From Dactylococcopsis salina PCC 8305 (GTDB lineage Bacteria; Cyanobacteriota; Cyanobacteriia; Cyanobacteriales; Rubidibacteraceae): DNA of 64,000 bases. How positions within the stretch are numbered: the stretch's first letter is position 1; every line of letters starts with the position of its first letter. The stretch lies in assembly GCF_000317615.1 (NCBI RefSeq), contig NC_019780.1, positions 1,261,840 to 1,325,839 on the forward strand, in the 5' to 3' direction. Below the pieces are notes generated by a model, which ran no database searches, was not told where the DNA came from, and saw only the letters and a program-made list of their open reading frames with translations. The translations under genes were made by a program, and so were the position numbers. Positions 8,857 to 16,196 of the stretch are shown here, piece by piece.

Positions 8857-9240
8857 ATGTCAAACTTAAAACAAGGTCAATATTTTCTTCCTTATAATCC
8901 GAAATTAATCGCCAAAGCGAAAGAAATGCGTAAAAACATGACTCCCGCCGAAAAGAAACTCTGGGGATTTTTAAGAACATTTCCGCTAAAAATGTGGCGA
9001 CAAAAACCAATTGGTCATTTTATTGTTGATTTTTATTGTCCGAAGTTAAAGTTAGTAATTGAGGTGGATGGGGAGAGCCATTTTACAGAGGAAGGAAAGG
9101 CTTTCGATCGAGAAAGAACTCAAATTTTAGAGAGTTATGGTTTGAAGGTGGTTCGGTTTACTAATGATCAAGTCTTACATGAGTTGGAAGCGGTTTGTGA
9201 GGAAATTATGGGGTTTATCCCCCCAAACCCCCCTTTGTAA
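8857..9240 (+). CDS. DUF559 (Vsr-like endonuclease fold) protein 2
   Basis: A 127-residue DUF559 protein, clearly related to but diverged from the one at 3908. Shared signatures are NMTPAEKKLWGFL, IGHFIVDFYCPKLKL, IEVDGESHF and YGLKVVRFTNDQV. AGGAAATC lies just before the ATG. Its last residues, FIPPNPPL, are encoded by a repeat palindrome (TTTATCCCCCCAAACCCCC), so the gene has no 3' boundary distinct from the repeat family. It sits between the ~216-bp array and a duplicated copy of its own 3' end. Nuclease activity is expected from the fold; biological role is unknown. Confidence 0.85.
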   Translation: MSNLKQGQYFLPYNPKLIAKAKEMRKNMTPAEKKLWGFLRTFPLKMWRQKPIGHFIVDFYCPKLKLVIEVDGESHFTEEGKAFDRERTQILESYGLKVVRFTNDQVLHELEAVCEEIMGFIPPNPPL

Positions 9241-9332
9241 GGGGGGCTTTAGTTGATCGGTGTGTCCTGCATGAGTTGGAAGCGGTTTGTGAGGAAATTA
9301 TGGGGTTTATCCCCCCAACCCCCCTTTGTAAG
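9178..9332. repeat. Tandem duplication of the DUF559-2 3' end plus palindrome
   Basis: The stretch beginning CATGAGTTGGAAGCGGTTTG and ending in the CCCCCCTTTGTAAG palindrome occurs in the gene (about 9178-9245) and again directly downstream (about 9270-9332). The linker is GCTTTAGTTGATCGGTGTGTCC, part of which recurs after the MITE at about 9525. The second copy has no start codon in context and was then hit by MITE copy 3. Confidence 0.85.
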
Positions 9333-9507
9333 GCAGGGCTGTTTCATTCTCGGGGTCAAAATTGAATGCGATCGCCTGAACCCCTTATTGTACGTTCGAT
9401 CGAACGCTTTTTCTTACTTTTTGGCTTTTTCTTAACAAAAAAGCCGTAAAACCCCTGCTATTCCTAACATCTGGAAAAGGCAAAAAAATAGAATGAAACA
9501 GCCCTGC
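9333..9507 (+). mobile_element. 175-bp MITE (copy 3)
   Basis: Same termini and length as the other copies. Target duplication CCTTTGTAAG at 9323-9332 and 9508-9517, the centre of a CCCCCCTTTGTAAGGGGGG palindrome. Confidence 0.92.
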
Positions 9508-9649
9508 CCTTTGTAAGGGGGGCTTTAGTTGGTCGGTGTGTCCTGTGAATTGCTCGATCGAACCACAAAACGTCCCCAGACTGCTACAATGCAGCCAAAT
9601 TAAAGCTATATTGAGAGCGAGCAATCGCTCAGACTGTTAAATAATTATT

Positions 9650-10708
9650 ATGGATACTTCAGAGAAAATTTCTGTTGGTATTGTTGGGGCTTCTGGGTAC
9701 GGGGGAGTACAATTAGTACGTTTACTCTTAGAACATCCTCAAGTTGAAATTACCTATTTAGGGGGAAAAGAAAGCGCGGGGAAAGACTTTGCGGAACTCT
9801 ATCCCCATTTTAGTCATCGTTTCCAGCGCACGATCGAGCCGATTGATCCAGAAACGATCGCGCAGCAGTGTCAAGTGGTGTTTCTCTCCCTTCCCCATGG
9901 ACTCGGTTATAAAATCGCCCCTCAACTGTTAGCCAAAGGATGCAAAGTTTTAGACTTATCCGCCGATTATCGGTTTCGGGACATCAGCACCTATACAGCG
10001 ACTTATAATGTAGAACGGGATGACAATGATACCGTTGCGTCTGCGGTGTATGGTTTACCCGAACTGTATCGAGAATCGATCAAAACTGCTTCTCTCATCG
10101 GTTGTCCTGGATGTTATCCCACCGCTAGTTTGCTGGCGATCGCGCCCTTATTGAAACAGGGCTTAATTCTCCCCGAAACGGTGATCATTGACGCAAAATC
10201 AGGAACATCGGGAGGAGGACGCAAAAGCAAAGTCAACCTTCTTCTCGCGGAAGCCGATAATAGCATCAGTCCTTATGGAGTCGCAGGACATCGCCACACC
10301 CCAGAAATTGAAGCCATTTGTACGGATTTAGCTGGGGCTGAGGTAAAAGTCCAATTTACTCCTCATTTACTCCCGATGGTACGAGGAATGTTAACCACCG
10401 TTTACGCCACTCTCCGTGATCCTGGATTAGTCCGAGATGACTTACTGACCATTTATAAAGCACTGTATCGATCTTGTCCTTTTGTTACCATTCTTCCCAA
10501 CGGGATTTATCCGCAAACCAAATGGACCGCAGGAACAAATCTCTGTTACATCGGAGTCGAAGTTGATCCACGCACCGATCGAGTGATCGTCATGTCCGTT
10601 ATTGATAACCTAATGAAAGGACAAGCCTCTCAAGCCATCCAGTGTCTTAATCTCATGTTTAACTGGGAAGAAACCCTTGGTTTACCCCAAATCACCTTTT
10701 ACCCCTAG
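9650..10708 (+). CDS. argC: N-acetyl-gamma-glutamyl-phosphate reductase
   Basis: ArgC reduces N-acetylglutamyl phosphate to the semialdehyde with NADPH, the third step of arginine synthesis. The 352-residue protein has the Rossmann motif GASGYGG (13-19), the active-site Cys155 in [10 protein letters not shown], the [10 protein letters not shown] loop, and [10 protein letters not shown] with the conserved His. The length is typical. The gene stands alone between two repeat clusters; no other arg gene is adjacent, as is usual in cyanobacteria. A 130-bp leader without repeats separates it from MITE copy 3. Confidence 0.97.
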   Translation: MDTSEKISVGIVGASGYGGVQLVRLLLEHPQVEITYLGGKESAGKDFAELYPHFSHRFQRTIEPIDPETIAQQCQVVFLSLPHGLGYKIAPQLLAKGCKVLDLSADYRFRDISTYTATYNVERDDNDTVASAVYGLPELYRESIKTASLIGCPGCYPTASLLAIAPLLKQGLILPETVIIDAKSGTSGGGRKSKVNLLLAEADNSISPYGVAGHRHTPEIEAICTDLAGAEVKVQFTPHLLPMVRGMLTTVYATLRDPGLVRDDLLTIYKALYRSCPFVTILPNGIYPQTKWTAGTNLCYIGVEVDPRTDRVIVMSVIDNLMKGQASQAIQCLNLMFNWEETLGLPQITFYP

Positions 10709-10749
10709 AACAACTAAGCTGGTGTGCATTTAAAAAAGTTGATGAACTG

Positions 10750-10835
10750 TCCCCCCCTTTCCAAGGGGGGTTAGGGGGGATTGGTTTCCCCTTTCCAAGA
10801 AGAGATAGGGGGGATTTGTTCCCCCCTTTCAAAGG
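10750..10835. repeat. C-run/G-run palindromes upstream of IS copy B
   Basis: Two degenerate palindromes (CCCCCCTTTCCAAGGGGGG with TTAGGGGGGATTGG, and CCCCTTTCCAAGAAGAGATAGG) are followed by the half-palindrome CCCCCCTTTCAAAGG, whose other half reappears after the insertion sequence at 12038-12060. Confidence 0.8.
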
Positions 10836-10876
10836 GCAGGGCTGTTTCATTCTCGGGGTAAAATTGTAAATGTAAA

Positions 10877-10913
10877 GCGCGATCGCGATAATAAATCAGT
10901 AGCGCGATCGCGC
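10877..10913 (+). promoter_or_regulatory. HIP1-containing hairpin in transposase leader (copy B)
   Basis: Arms GCGCGATCGCG (10877-10887) and CGCGATCGCGC (10903-10913), identical to the hairpin in copy A, lie 21 bases before the transposase ATG. Each arm contains the HIP1 core CGATCG. Confidence 0.5.
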
Positions 10914-10934
10914 ATTTCTAGAAAAATTTCTGAT

Positions 10935-12026
10935 ATGTCTAGTTTAATCAGTTACTTAAAACAAGTCAAGGACTGGCGCGATCGCAGTGGACAAAGACAT
11001 CCCCTATGGTGGGTACTTTTCATTGTTATTCTTGGTTTAATGATGGGTAACTTAAGTTACCGAGACTTAGCTGCCTTTGGAAAAAATAAGCATTACTACC
11101 TCACTCGTTTAGGAAAATCTCCTAAGCTAAAGTCGCCATCTTATTCAACAATTAGAAGAGCCATGATGGGAGTAGATAATAATGATTTAATTCAAGTTTT
11201 TAACCAATGGGCTGCTCAATTATCTTCCCCAGATGAACTTTCTAATTGGATCGCGATTGATGGTAAAAGTATTAAGTCAACTTTAACTGATACCTACGGA
11301 AATAAGCAGAATTTTGCTTCAATTGTCTCTTGGTTTAGTCAGGACAATGGGTTAGTTTTAGCTCTAGAAAAATTAGAGAATAAAAAGACTTCAGAAATTT
11401 ACTGTGTTCGAGAGATGGTGAATAACACGCCTTTATCAAATCAAGTTTTGACTCTGGATGCAGTTCACTGTCAAAAAGAAACAATTAAAACGATTAATCG
11501 CTCTCGTAATGATTATGTAATTGCGGTGAAGAAAAATCAACCGAAATTGTACAACCGTTTAGAAGAAATCGCTCATAATCAGATTTCTGATCAGGAAGAT
11601 ATTCGAACAGAAACGAGTCACGGACGACAAGTTACTCGAACCGTATCTGTCTTTAGAATTCCAGAAACTCTTCAAGAAATTTGGATCAGTAGTCAGTGTT
11701 TTATCAAAGTAGAAAGGAAAGGCACTCGAAAAAATAAGCCTTATCATCAAATTGTTTATTATTTAAGTAGTTGTTACCAAACGGCTCAAAATTTTAGTAA
11801 AAAGATTCAGGGACATTGGGGAATTGAGAACCAACTACATTGGGTTAAAGATGTTATTTTTTCTGAAGATGTTTCCCCGGTACACCATCTTCAGTCAGCA
11901 GTCAACTTTTCAGTATTAAAAACCATTTGTCTTAATCTTTTCAGACTATTAGGCTTTTTATCAGTTACTGAAGCCCGAAGATGGCTTGGAGAGAGGCTTT
12001 GGCTACTACCCATTTTGATAGAATGA
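10935..12026 (+). CDS. ISAs1-family DDE transposase (copy B)
   Basis: It encodes exactly the same 363 residues as the copy at 6963-8054, including the IAIDGKSIKST, TLDAVHCQKE and GHWGIENQLHW stretches of the ISAs1 DDE domain. The stop codon falls in the right terminal repeat. Complete identity between two copies in one 5-kb stretch points to recent transposition or gene conversion. It is the only transposase gene in the window whose ends match the four 175-bp MITEs. Confidence 0.95.
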   Translation: MSSLISYLKQVKDWRDRSGQRHPLWWVLFIVILGLMMGNLSYRDLAAFGKNKHYYLTRLGKSPKLKSPSYSTIRRAMMGVDNNDLIQVFNQWAAQLSSPDELSNWIAIDGKSIKSTLTDTYGNKQNFASIVSWFSQDNGLVLALEKLENKKTSEIYCVREMVNNTPLSNQVLTLDAVHCQKETIKTINRSRNDYVIAVKKNQPKLYNRLEEIAHNQISDQEDIRTETSHGRQVTRTVSVFRIPETLQEIWISSQCFIKVERKGTRKNKPYHQIVYYLSSCYQTAQNFSKKIQGHWGIENQLHWVKDVIFSEDVSPVHHLQSAVNFSVLKTICLNLFRLLGFLSVTEARRWLGERLWLLPILIE

Positions 12027-12071
12027 AACAGCCCTGCCTTTCAAAGGGGGGTTAGGGGGGATTAATCACAA

Positions 12072-12890
12072 TTAGAGAAGTAAATCTCGGATGAAAAGCT
12101 CGTAAACAGACAAAACAATTTCCACAACAATTAGGATGACAATATACCATTCCACCCTTAAGCTAGTTTTATGTTCCATAAGTTCTAAAACCGTTTGCGA
12201 GGTGCGATAAATTAAATCTAACTTCCGTTCTAAAGCCTGATGACGTTCTCGAATTTCATATTCATCTTCGAGACGTAAATAAAGATTTTCTAACTCTGGT
12301 ACTTCCCAAAGTAACTCAGGTTTATCAATAATTTCCACCCGTGCTACCATCTTATATTGAAACAAAAAGGTACTTCCTAACTCATGGAGTAATTCTTTTC
12401 CAGGACGAGTCAGTTGATAATTCTTTTGTAAGCTGGCTGTAAAAGGTTCTACCTGATCAAAGACAGAAGCAAGTTTAGTTTCATAATGGGCTAAAACTAC
12501 TGTTTTTCCTAAAACATCAGCGACAATTTGTAAATGTTCAACACTATATTTTTTTAAGCAAAGAACCCCATTTTTAACCCGCTCACTCTTTTCAGGATTA
12601 AGTTTAATTTCTACAGTTTCCGTTTCTGGGTTAGGAAAAGATTCACTGACATAACTCAGTAAATCTTTGCGGAAGGTTGTTTCTTCTTGTTCGCTGAAGC
12701 CAAATAAAACCACAACCCCATAGGGAAATAAAACCGCAATTCCTCTTTCTCCTACTTTCACCACAGAAGGTAAAGTTGCGATACACTCGTAGTTTTTTTC
12801 TAGAGAATGACAATCAATTGTTTCCCCTAAAAAGAGAGCATGGGTTTTAATGGTATCAGTTGTTTCTTTTGGAAATGCTAAGGTTTGCAT
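12072..12890 (-). CDS. RMD1/DUF155 family membrane protein
   Basis: A 272-residue protein of the RMD1/YagE (DUF155) family, conserved from cyanobacteria to yeast mitochondria. It shows the family's IAVLFPYGVVVLFGF segment (about 51-65), a long alpha-helical middle with LYLRLEDEYEIRERHQALE, and a single C-terminal membrane helix WYIVILIVVEIVLSVYELF. The yeast relatives act in meiotic division and mitochondrial organisation; the bacterial function is unknown. It is transcribed alone toward IS copy B, with only about 25 bp between its stop codon and the repeat flanking the element. Confidence 0.85.
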   Translation of the reverse strand: MQTLAFPKETTDTIKTHALFLGETIDCHSLEKNYECIATLPSVVKVGERGIAVLFPYGVVVLFGFSEQEETTFRKDLLSYVSESFPNPETETVEIKLNPEKSERVKNGVLCLKKYSVEHLQIVADVLGKTVVLAHYETKLASVFDQVEPFTASLQKNYQLTRPGKELLHELGSTFLFQYKMVARVEIIDKPELLWEVPELENLYLRLEDEYEIRERHQALERKLDLIYRTSQTVLELMEHKTSLRVEWYIVILIVVEIVLSVYELFIRDLLL

Positions 12891-13063
12891 ACAAGGGATA
12901 CGGTTAATTTAATCAGAATGATTGAATGTTTTTCCTGATCTAATCATACTCTAATGTCTTCATCCTGATCAGATCATATTGCGACAGTGCTATGACACCT
13001 TTCGAGAAAAAGTCCCTAGTTTGGTATCATAGGAAAAATATCAATTTTGGTTGACTGTTTAGG

Positions 13064-13945
13064 ATGGTTAATTATTCTCCTCAAGTTACTTCTGATGGTT
13101 CTTATACTTTTTTTTCTTCAGAGTTTCAAGAGACCTTTCACTCGTTACGGGGAGGGAAACAAGAAGCAAGAGAAAAGTTTATTCTTCCCTGCGAGTTAAT
13201 TACTAAGGCAAAAAAACAATCTCATTTATCGATTCTTGATGTTTGTTATGGGTTAGGTTACAACACCGCCGAAGCGTTAGAAAGTATCTGGACGGTTAAT
13301 CCTAATTGTGTGGTAACATTAATCGCGATCGAGTCGGATTTAACTGTTCCTCAAAGCGCGATCGAGCAGAGATTATTAAATCTTTGGTCGCCCTCGATCG
13401 AGGAGTTATTAACAACATTAGCACAAGAAAAAACCCTCAACTCCGATCGGTTTTTTCAAGGGAAATTACTCATTGGAGATGGGAGACAAACCATTTTAGA
13501 AGTCATTGAACAAAACTTTTTAGCAGATGCAATTTTTCTTGATCCATTTTCTCCTCCCCATTGTCCACAACTTTGGACGGTAGAATTTTTAGGAAAAGTA
13601 TCGCAATGTCTCCACAAAGAAGGACGATTAGCGACTTATTCTTGTGCGGCGGCGATGCGAACTGCTTTCAGTTTAGCAGGGCTTTATTATAGTTCTACCA
13701 TGGGAATGAATCGTCGTTCCACCGTTGCGAGTTGGAAACAAGAACATTTATCTCCCCTCACCCAGTTAGACAGAGAACATCAACAAACTCGCGCCGCAAT
13801 TCCCTATCGTGATCCGAACTTAAACCACTCTCCAGAGATGATTCTCGCACAGCGTCACCAAGAACAACTACATAGTAACTTAGAATCAACCAGTCAATGG
13901 CGCAAAAGATGGCGTAAAAAAATTGTTCAGGAAGAGTTAATGTAA
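13064..13945 (+). CDS. MnmC-like tRNA methyltransferase domain protein
   Basis: A 293-residue methyltransferase related to the C-terminal-acting MnmC2 domain, which methylates 5-aminomethyl-(2-thio)uridine in the tRNA wobble position. Visible features are the N-terminal DGSYTFFSSEFQETFHSLRGG typical of MnmC, the SAM-binding motif LDVCYGLGYNTAEAL (about 59-73), IFLDPFSPPHCPQLW with the conserved DPFSP, and LATYSCAAAMRTAF. The FAD oxidase domain of enterobacterial MnmC is absent, so a separate enzyme would be needed for the preceding step. It sits in a short plus-strand run with the J-domain gene that follows after 84 bp. Confidence 0.85.
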   Translation: MVNYSPQVTSDGSYTFFSSEFQETFHSLRGGKQEAREKFILPCELITKAKKQSHLSILDVCYGLGYNTAEALESIWTVNPNCVVTLIAIESDLTVPQSAIEQRLLNLWSPSIEELLTTLAQEKTLNSDRFFQGKLLIGDGRQTILEVIEQNFLADAIFLDPFSPPHCPQLWTVEFLGKVSQCLHKEGRLATYSCAAAMRTAFSLAGLYYSSTMGMNRRSTVASWKQEHLSPLTQLDREHQQTRAAIPYRDPNLNHSPEMILAQRHQEQLHSNLESTSQWRKRWRKKIVQEELM

Positions 13946-14029
13946 TGTTGAGATGAACAATATTTCAAGGTCAATTTTATATTAAAATAAGACTATCTTT
14001 GCCGATCTATTTAATCCTCAATTAAGCCA

Positions 14030-15067
14030 ATGACGCGCCGCACCAAGAAATCGAAAAAAAAGCCCGCCGTTAACAGTGATTCTCAAACCGTAAGTCTCGC
14101 TCGATCGTCCTTACAGGAAAAAGTTGAGGCGCTGAAACAAGACCAAGAATGGCTCTTTAAACAAATCAAACGGAAACGCACCGAATTAAGTAATTTCGTC
14201 GCTCAAATTGAGGAAATATCGAGGGAAATGTATCAACGGTGTTTTCCTCTCATCGAAAAAATGATGGAGCGCGATCGAGAAATTCATCGAATGTTCAAAG
14301 CGATATTGAGAAATAAAAAACTCAGTAAAAAAAACCAGAAAAAAATCAAAAAAGTTTACCAAGAATTACAAAATGATGGCGTAATTAGTCCCCAAACGAA
14401 AACCGATCGAAAACAGCCTTTTTCATCTCCAGAAACGAACGAACAGGAACAGGAAAAAGCATCAACCGAAGAACGCAAAGAAATCAGTGATCCCCCTTCT
14501 AATCAACGAAACATCAGAGAAACATTCCTCCGTTTAGCCAGTCGTTTTCACCCTGACAAAGTAACCGATAGTGACACCCAAAATCAATATACGGCAATTA
14601 TGCAGGAAGTGAATAAAGCCTATCAAGAGGGAGACTTTGCGAAACTATTAGAAATTGAACGAAAACAACATGATGCGGAAACAATTTCTTTCTCTCAAGA
14701 AGCTGAAACCGAAACCGATAAACAACACTCACGGCTGATACGAGAAAATGAAATCTTGAGACAACAATATGAAGAAATCAAACAGGAATTACGTTATCTC
14801 AGAAACACACCAGAAGGGTCAATGGTCAGCGATTATCGTCGCGCCAAAAAAGAAGGAATTGATCCATTACAAGAAGTCGTAGAAGAAGGGGAATCCCAAC
14901 TTGAATTTATTACAGAAGTTCGGGACTTTGTCCAAGACTTTCAAAATAGAAAGATCACCCTAGAAGAATTTCTAGAAGGTCCGAATATTGGAATGGAATT
15001 AACTCCCGAAGACTTAGAATTTATTCTAGATGAAATAATATTTGACCTCGAAAATTCTAGAGATTAA
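14030..15067 (+). CDS. J-domain (DnaJ-like) coiled-coil protein
   Basis: A 345-residue protein with a J-domain remnant in the middle: IRETFLRLASRFHPDKVTD includes the HPD tripeptide (174-176) that stimulates DnaK, followed by QYTAIMQEVNKAYQEGDF. It is flanked by long charged coiled-coil segments (about 25-115 and 230-265), and the N-terminus is Lys/Arg rich. It lacks the Gly/Phe and zinc-finger regions of DnaJ, so it is a specialised co-chaperone with unknown client. The stop codon overlaps by 4 bp the stop of the convergent cpcT gene. Confidence 0.8.
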   Translation: MTRRTKKSKKKPAVNSDSQTVSLARSSLQEKVEALKQDQEWLFKQIKRKRTELSNFVAQIEEISREMYQRCFPLIEKMMERDREIHRMFKAILRNKKLSKKNQKKIKKVYQELQNDGVISPQTKTDRKQPFSSPETNEQEQEKASTEERKEISDPPSNQRNIRETFLRLASRFHPDKVTDSDTQNQYTAIMQEVNKAYQEGDFAKLLEIERKQHDAETISFSQEAETETDKQHSRLIRENEILRQQYEEIKQELRYLRNTPEGSMVSDYRRAKKEGIDPLQEVVEEGESQLEFITEVRDFVQDFQNRKITLEEFLEGPNIGMELTPEDLEFILDEIIFDLENSRD

Positions 15068-15657
15068 ACAGATTTTATCTCATCAGCAAAACTCGCCCAA
15101 CGAACAAAATGAAAAGGGCCCGCAACCGAACCCCAAACCCGTTCATCGGTTTCGGGATCACGTCCGCGATCTAAACTAATAAACTTGTCAGCGTCGATTT
15201 CAAAGGTACTATCAAGATAGGTTTCTTGTCCTTTGCGAGTAACTTTACAAGCCTTTCCTGGTTCAACTTCTCCCTGAAAACTTTGTCCAGTCCAGTGAAC
15301 AATCATGTTACAACCTGGGAGTTTTTCCAGATTATCCGCTTCCAATTTTAGCAGACGATCGGGGTCACGACTTGCCCCAAAAAACGAACTAGAATCTTTG
15401 AGAGTGTAGTTTTCAATCTCAATATGATCATTAACAGAAAGTAACTTTAAAACTCGCACTCGATAGGGATTATTCAACATATAATCATAAGCCTGTTCCA
15501 CAAAAAGACTAATCCCTGATAGTAATTGGACGGGTAAAGGACGCATACAAACCCGAATATGCGCGAAAAAAGGAGGATTAATAAAGGCTTGTTCTTGGTT
15601 ACTAAAATCCGCCGCCATCCAACGACCGAGAGTAACAATATCAGTAGCGTGAGACAT
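15064..15657 (-). CDS. cpcT: Phycobiliprotein chromophore lyase CpcT/CpeT family
   Basis: CpcT attaches phycocyanobilin to the second cysteine (Cys-153/155) of the phycocyanin beta subunit. The 197-residue product is full length and shows the family opening LGRWMAADFSNQEQAF, PPFFAHIRVCMRPLP, NPYRVRVLKL and CNMIVHWTGQSFQGEVEPG. A cpcT assignment is preferred over cpeT because nothing here indicates phycoerythrin, but the two are hard to separate by eye. It is monocistronic and not near a cpc operon, as is common. The 3' end overlaps the convergent J-domain gene by 4 bp. Confidence 0.88.
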   Translation of the reverse strand: MSHATDIVTLGRWMAADFSNQEQAFINPPFFAHIRVCMRPLPVQLLSGISLFVEQAYDYMLNNPYRVRVLKLLSVNDHIEIENYTLKDSSSFFGASRDPDRLLKLEADNLEKLPGCNMIVHWTGQSFQGEVEPGKACKVTRKGQETYLDSTFEIDADKFISLDRGRDPETDERVWGSVAGPFHFVRWASFADEIKSV

Positions 15658-15726
15658 AGCAATATTGGTTTTTCATTTCTCTAAAATGATTATTAATTAA
15701 TTTTCCCTGATGCGGTTTGTCCTGTC

Positions 15727-15829
15727 TATAGCAATCTCAAATGAGTCGTTAGAGACTTCAGCCCCCCAGCCCCCAATCTTGGGGGAACTAGGTTAACCTA
15801 TTTCTCACATTTCATTCCTGATTGCTATA
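15727..15829. mobile_element. MITE of the TATAGCAATC family (copy 1)
   Basis: About 103 bp bounded by TATAGCAATCTCAAATGAG and the inverted CATTCCTGATTGCTATA, with a CAGCCCCCAATCTTGGGGGA palindrome inside. A related copy lies at 47696-47796. The TATA ends would fit a TA target duplication of the IS630/mariner type. No coding capacity. Confidence 0.65.
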
Positions 15830-15861
15830 TTCCTTCATTCCATTTCTTAAAAAACCTTTAA

Positions 15862-15966
15862 CATAGCAGTTCTATATCATTCGCAAAAACTTTACTCATG
15901 GAAGCCCCCCAAACTTGGGGGGTTGGGGGGCAAAACAATTTACAAATCTTATGGGATTCCTATATC
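15862..15966. mobile_element. Degenerate copy of the TATAGCAATC MITE family
   Basis: It starts ATAGCAGTTCTATATCATTC and ends TTTACAAATCTTATGGGATT plus CCTATA, which mirrors the ends of the copy at 47696-47796, and it carries a GCCCCCCAAACTTGGGGGG palindrome. The ends are diverged, so the boundaries are approximate. Confidence 0.5.
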
Positions 15967-16195
15967 AGGTTCAGGTAATTACTGATGATTAGTGTTGGGT
16001 TTCGTTTCCCTCCACCCAACCTATATGGTTGTCTGATAATTAGTGTTGGGTTTTGCTTCTCTCCACGCCACCTACTTTTTATCTTACTACTGATAATTGG
16101 TGTTGGGTTTCGTTTCCCTCCACCCAACCTACATTTTTGTCCTTTGTCTCCCAATGGTTTCCCCCCTTACAAAGGGGGGTTAGGGGGGATTAACC
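15959..16195. repeat. Tandem GGTTGGGTGGAGGGAAACGAAACCC repeats and a palindrome
   Basis: Three copies of the intergenic repeat that reads GTGTTGGGTTTCGTTTCCC then TCCACCCAACCTA on this strand, the first preceded by TATATCAGGTTCAG. A CCCCCCTTACAAAGGGGGG palindrome with TTAGGGGGGATTAA follows and abuts the stop codon of the S9 peptidase gene. Confidence 0.8.
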
Positions 16196-16196
16196 C

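Larger units (their letters stand above)
10836..12037 (+). mobile_element. ISAs1-family insertion sequence, complete (copy B)
   Basis: 1202 bp, the same termini as copy A in opposite orientation, with a 10-bp target duplication CTTTCAAAGG at 10826-10835 and 12038-12047. The pair A/B forms inverted repeats about 2.7 kb apart that enclose argC and DUF559-2, so recombination between them could invert this segment. Confidence 0.95.

Noticed and set aside
2962-9332. CRISPR arrays
   Set aside because: Repeat units are directly tandem or separated by related sequence; there are no unique spacers of constant length and no cas genes in the window.
6952-12037. Composite transposon carrying argC and DUF559-2 between two IS copies
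   Set aside because: Each IS has its own intact and different target duplication, so the copies inserted independently; the pair is not flanked by one shared duplication.
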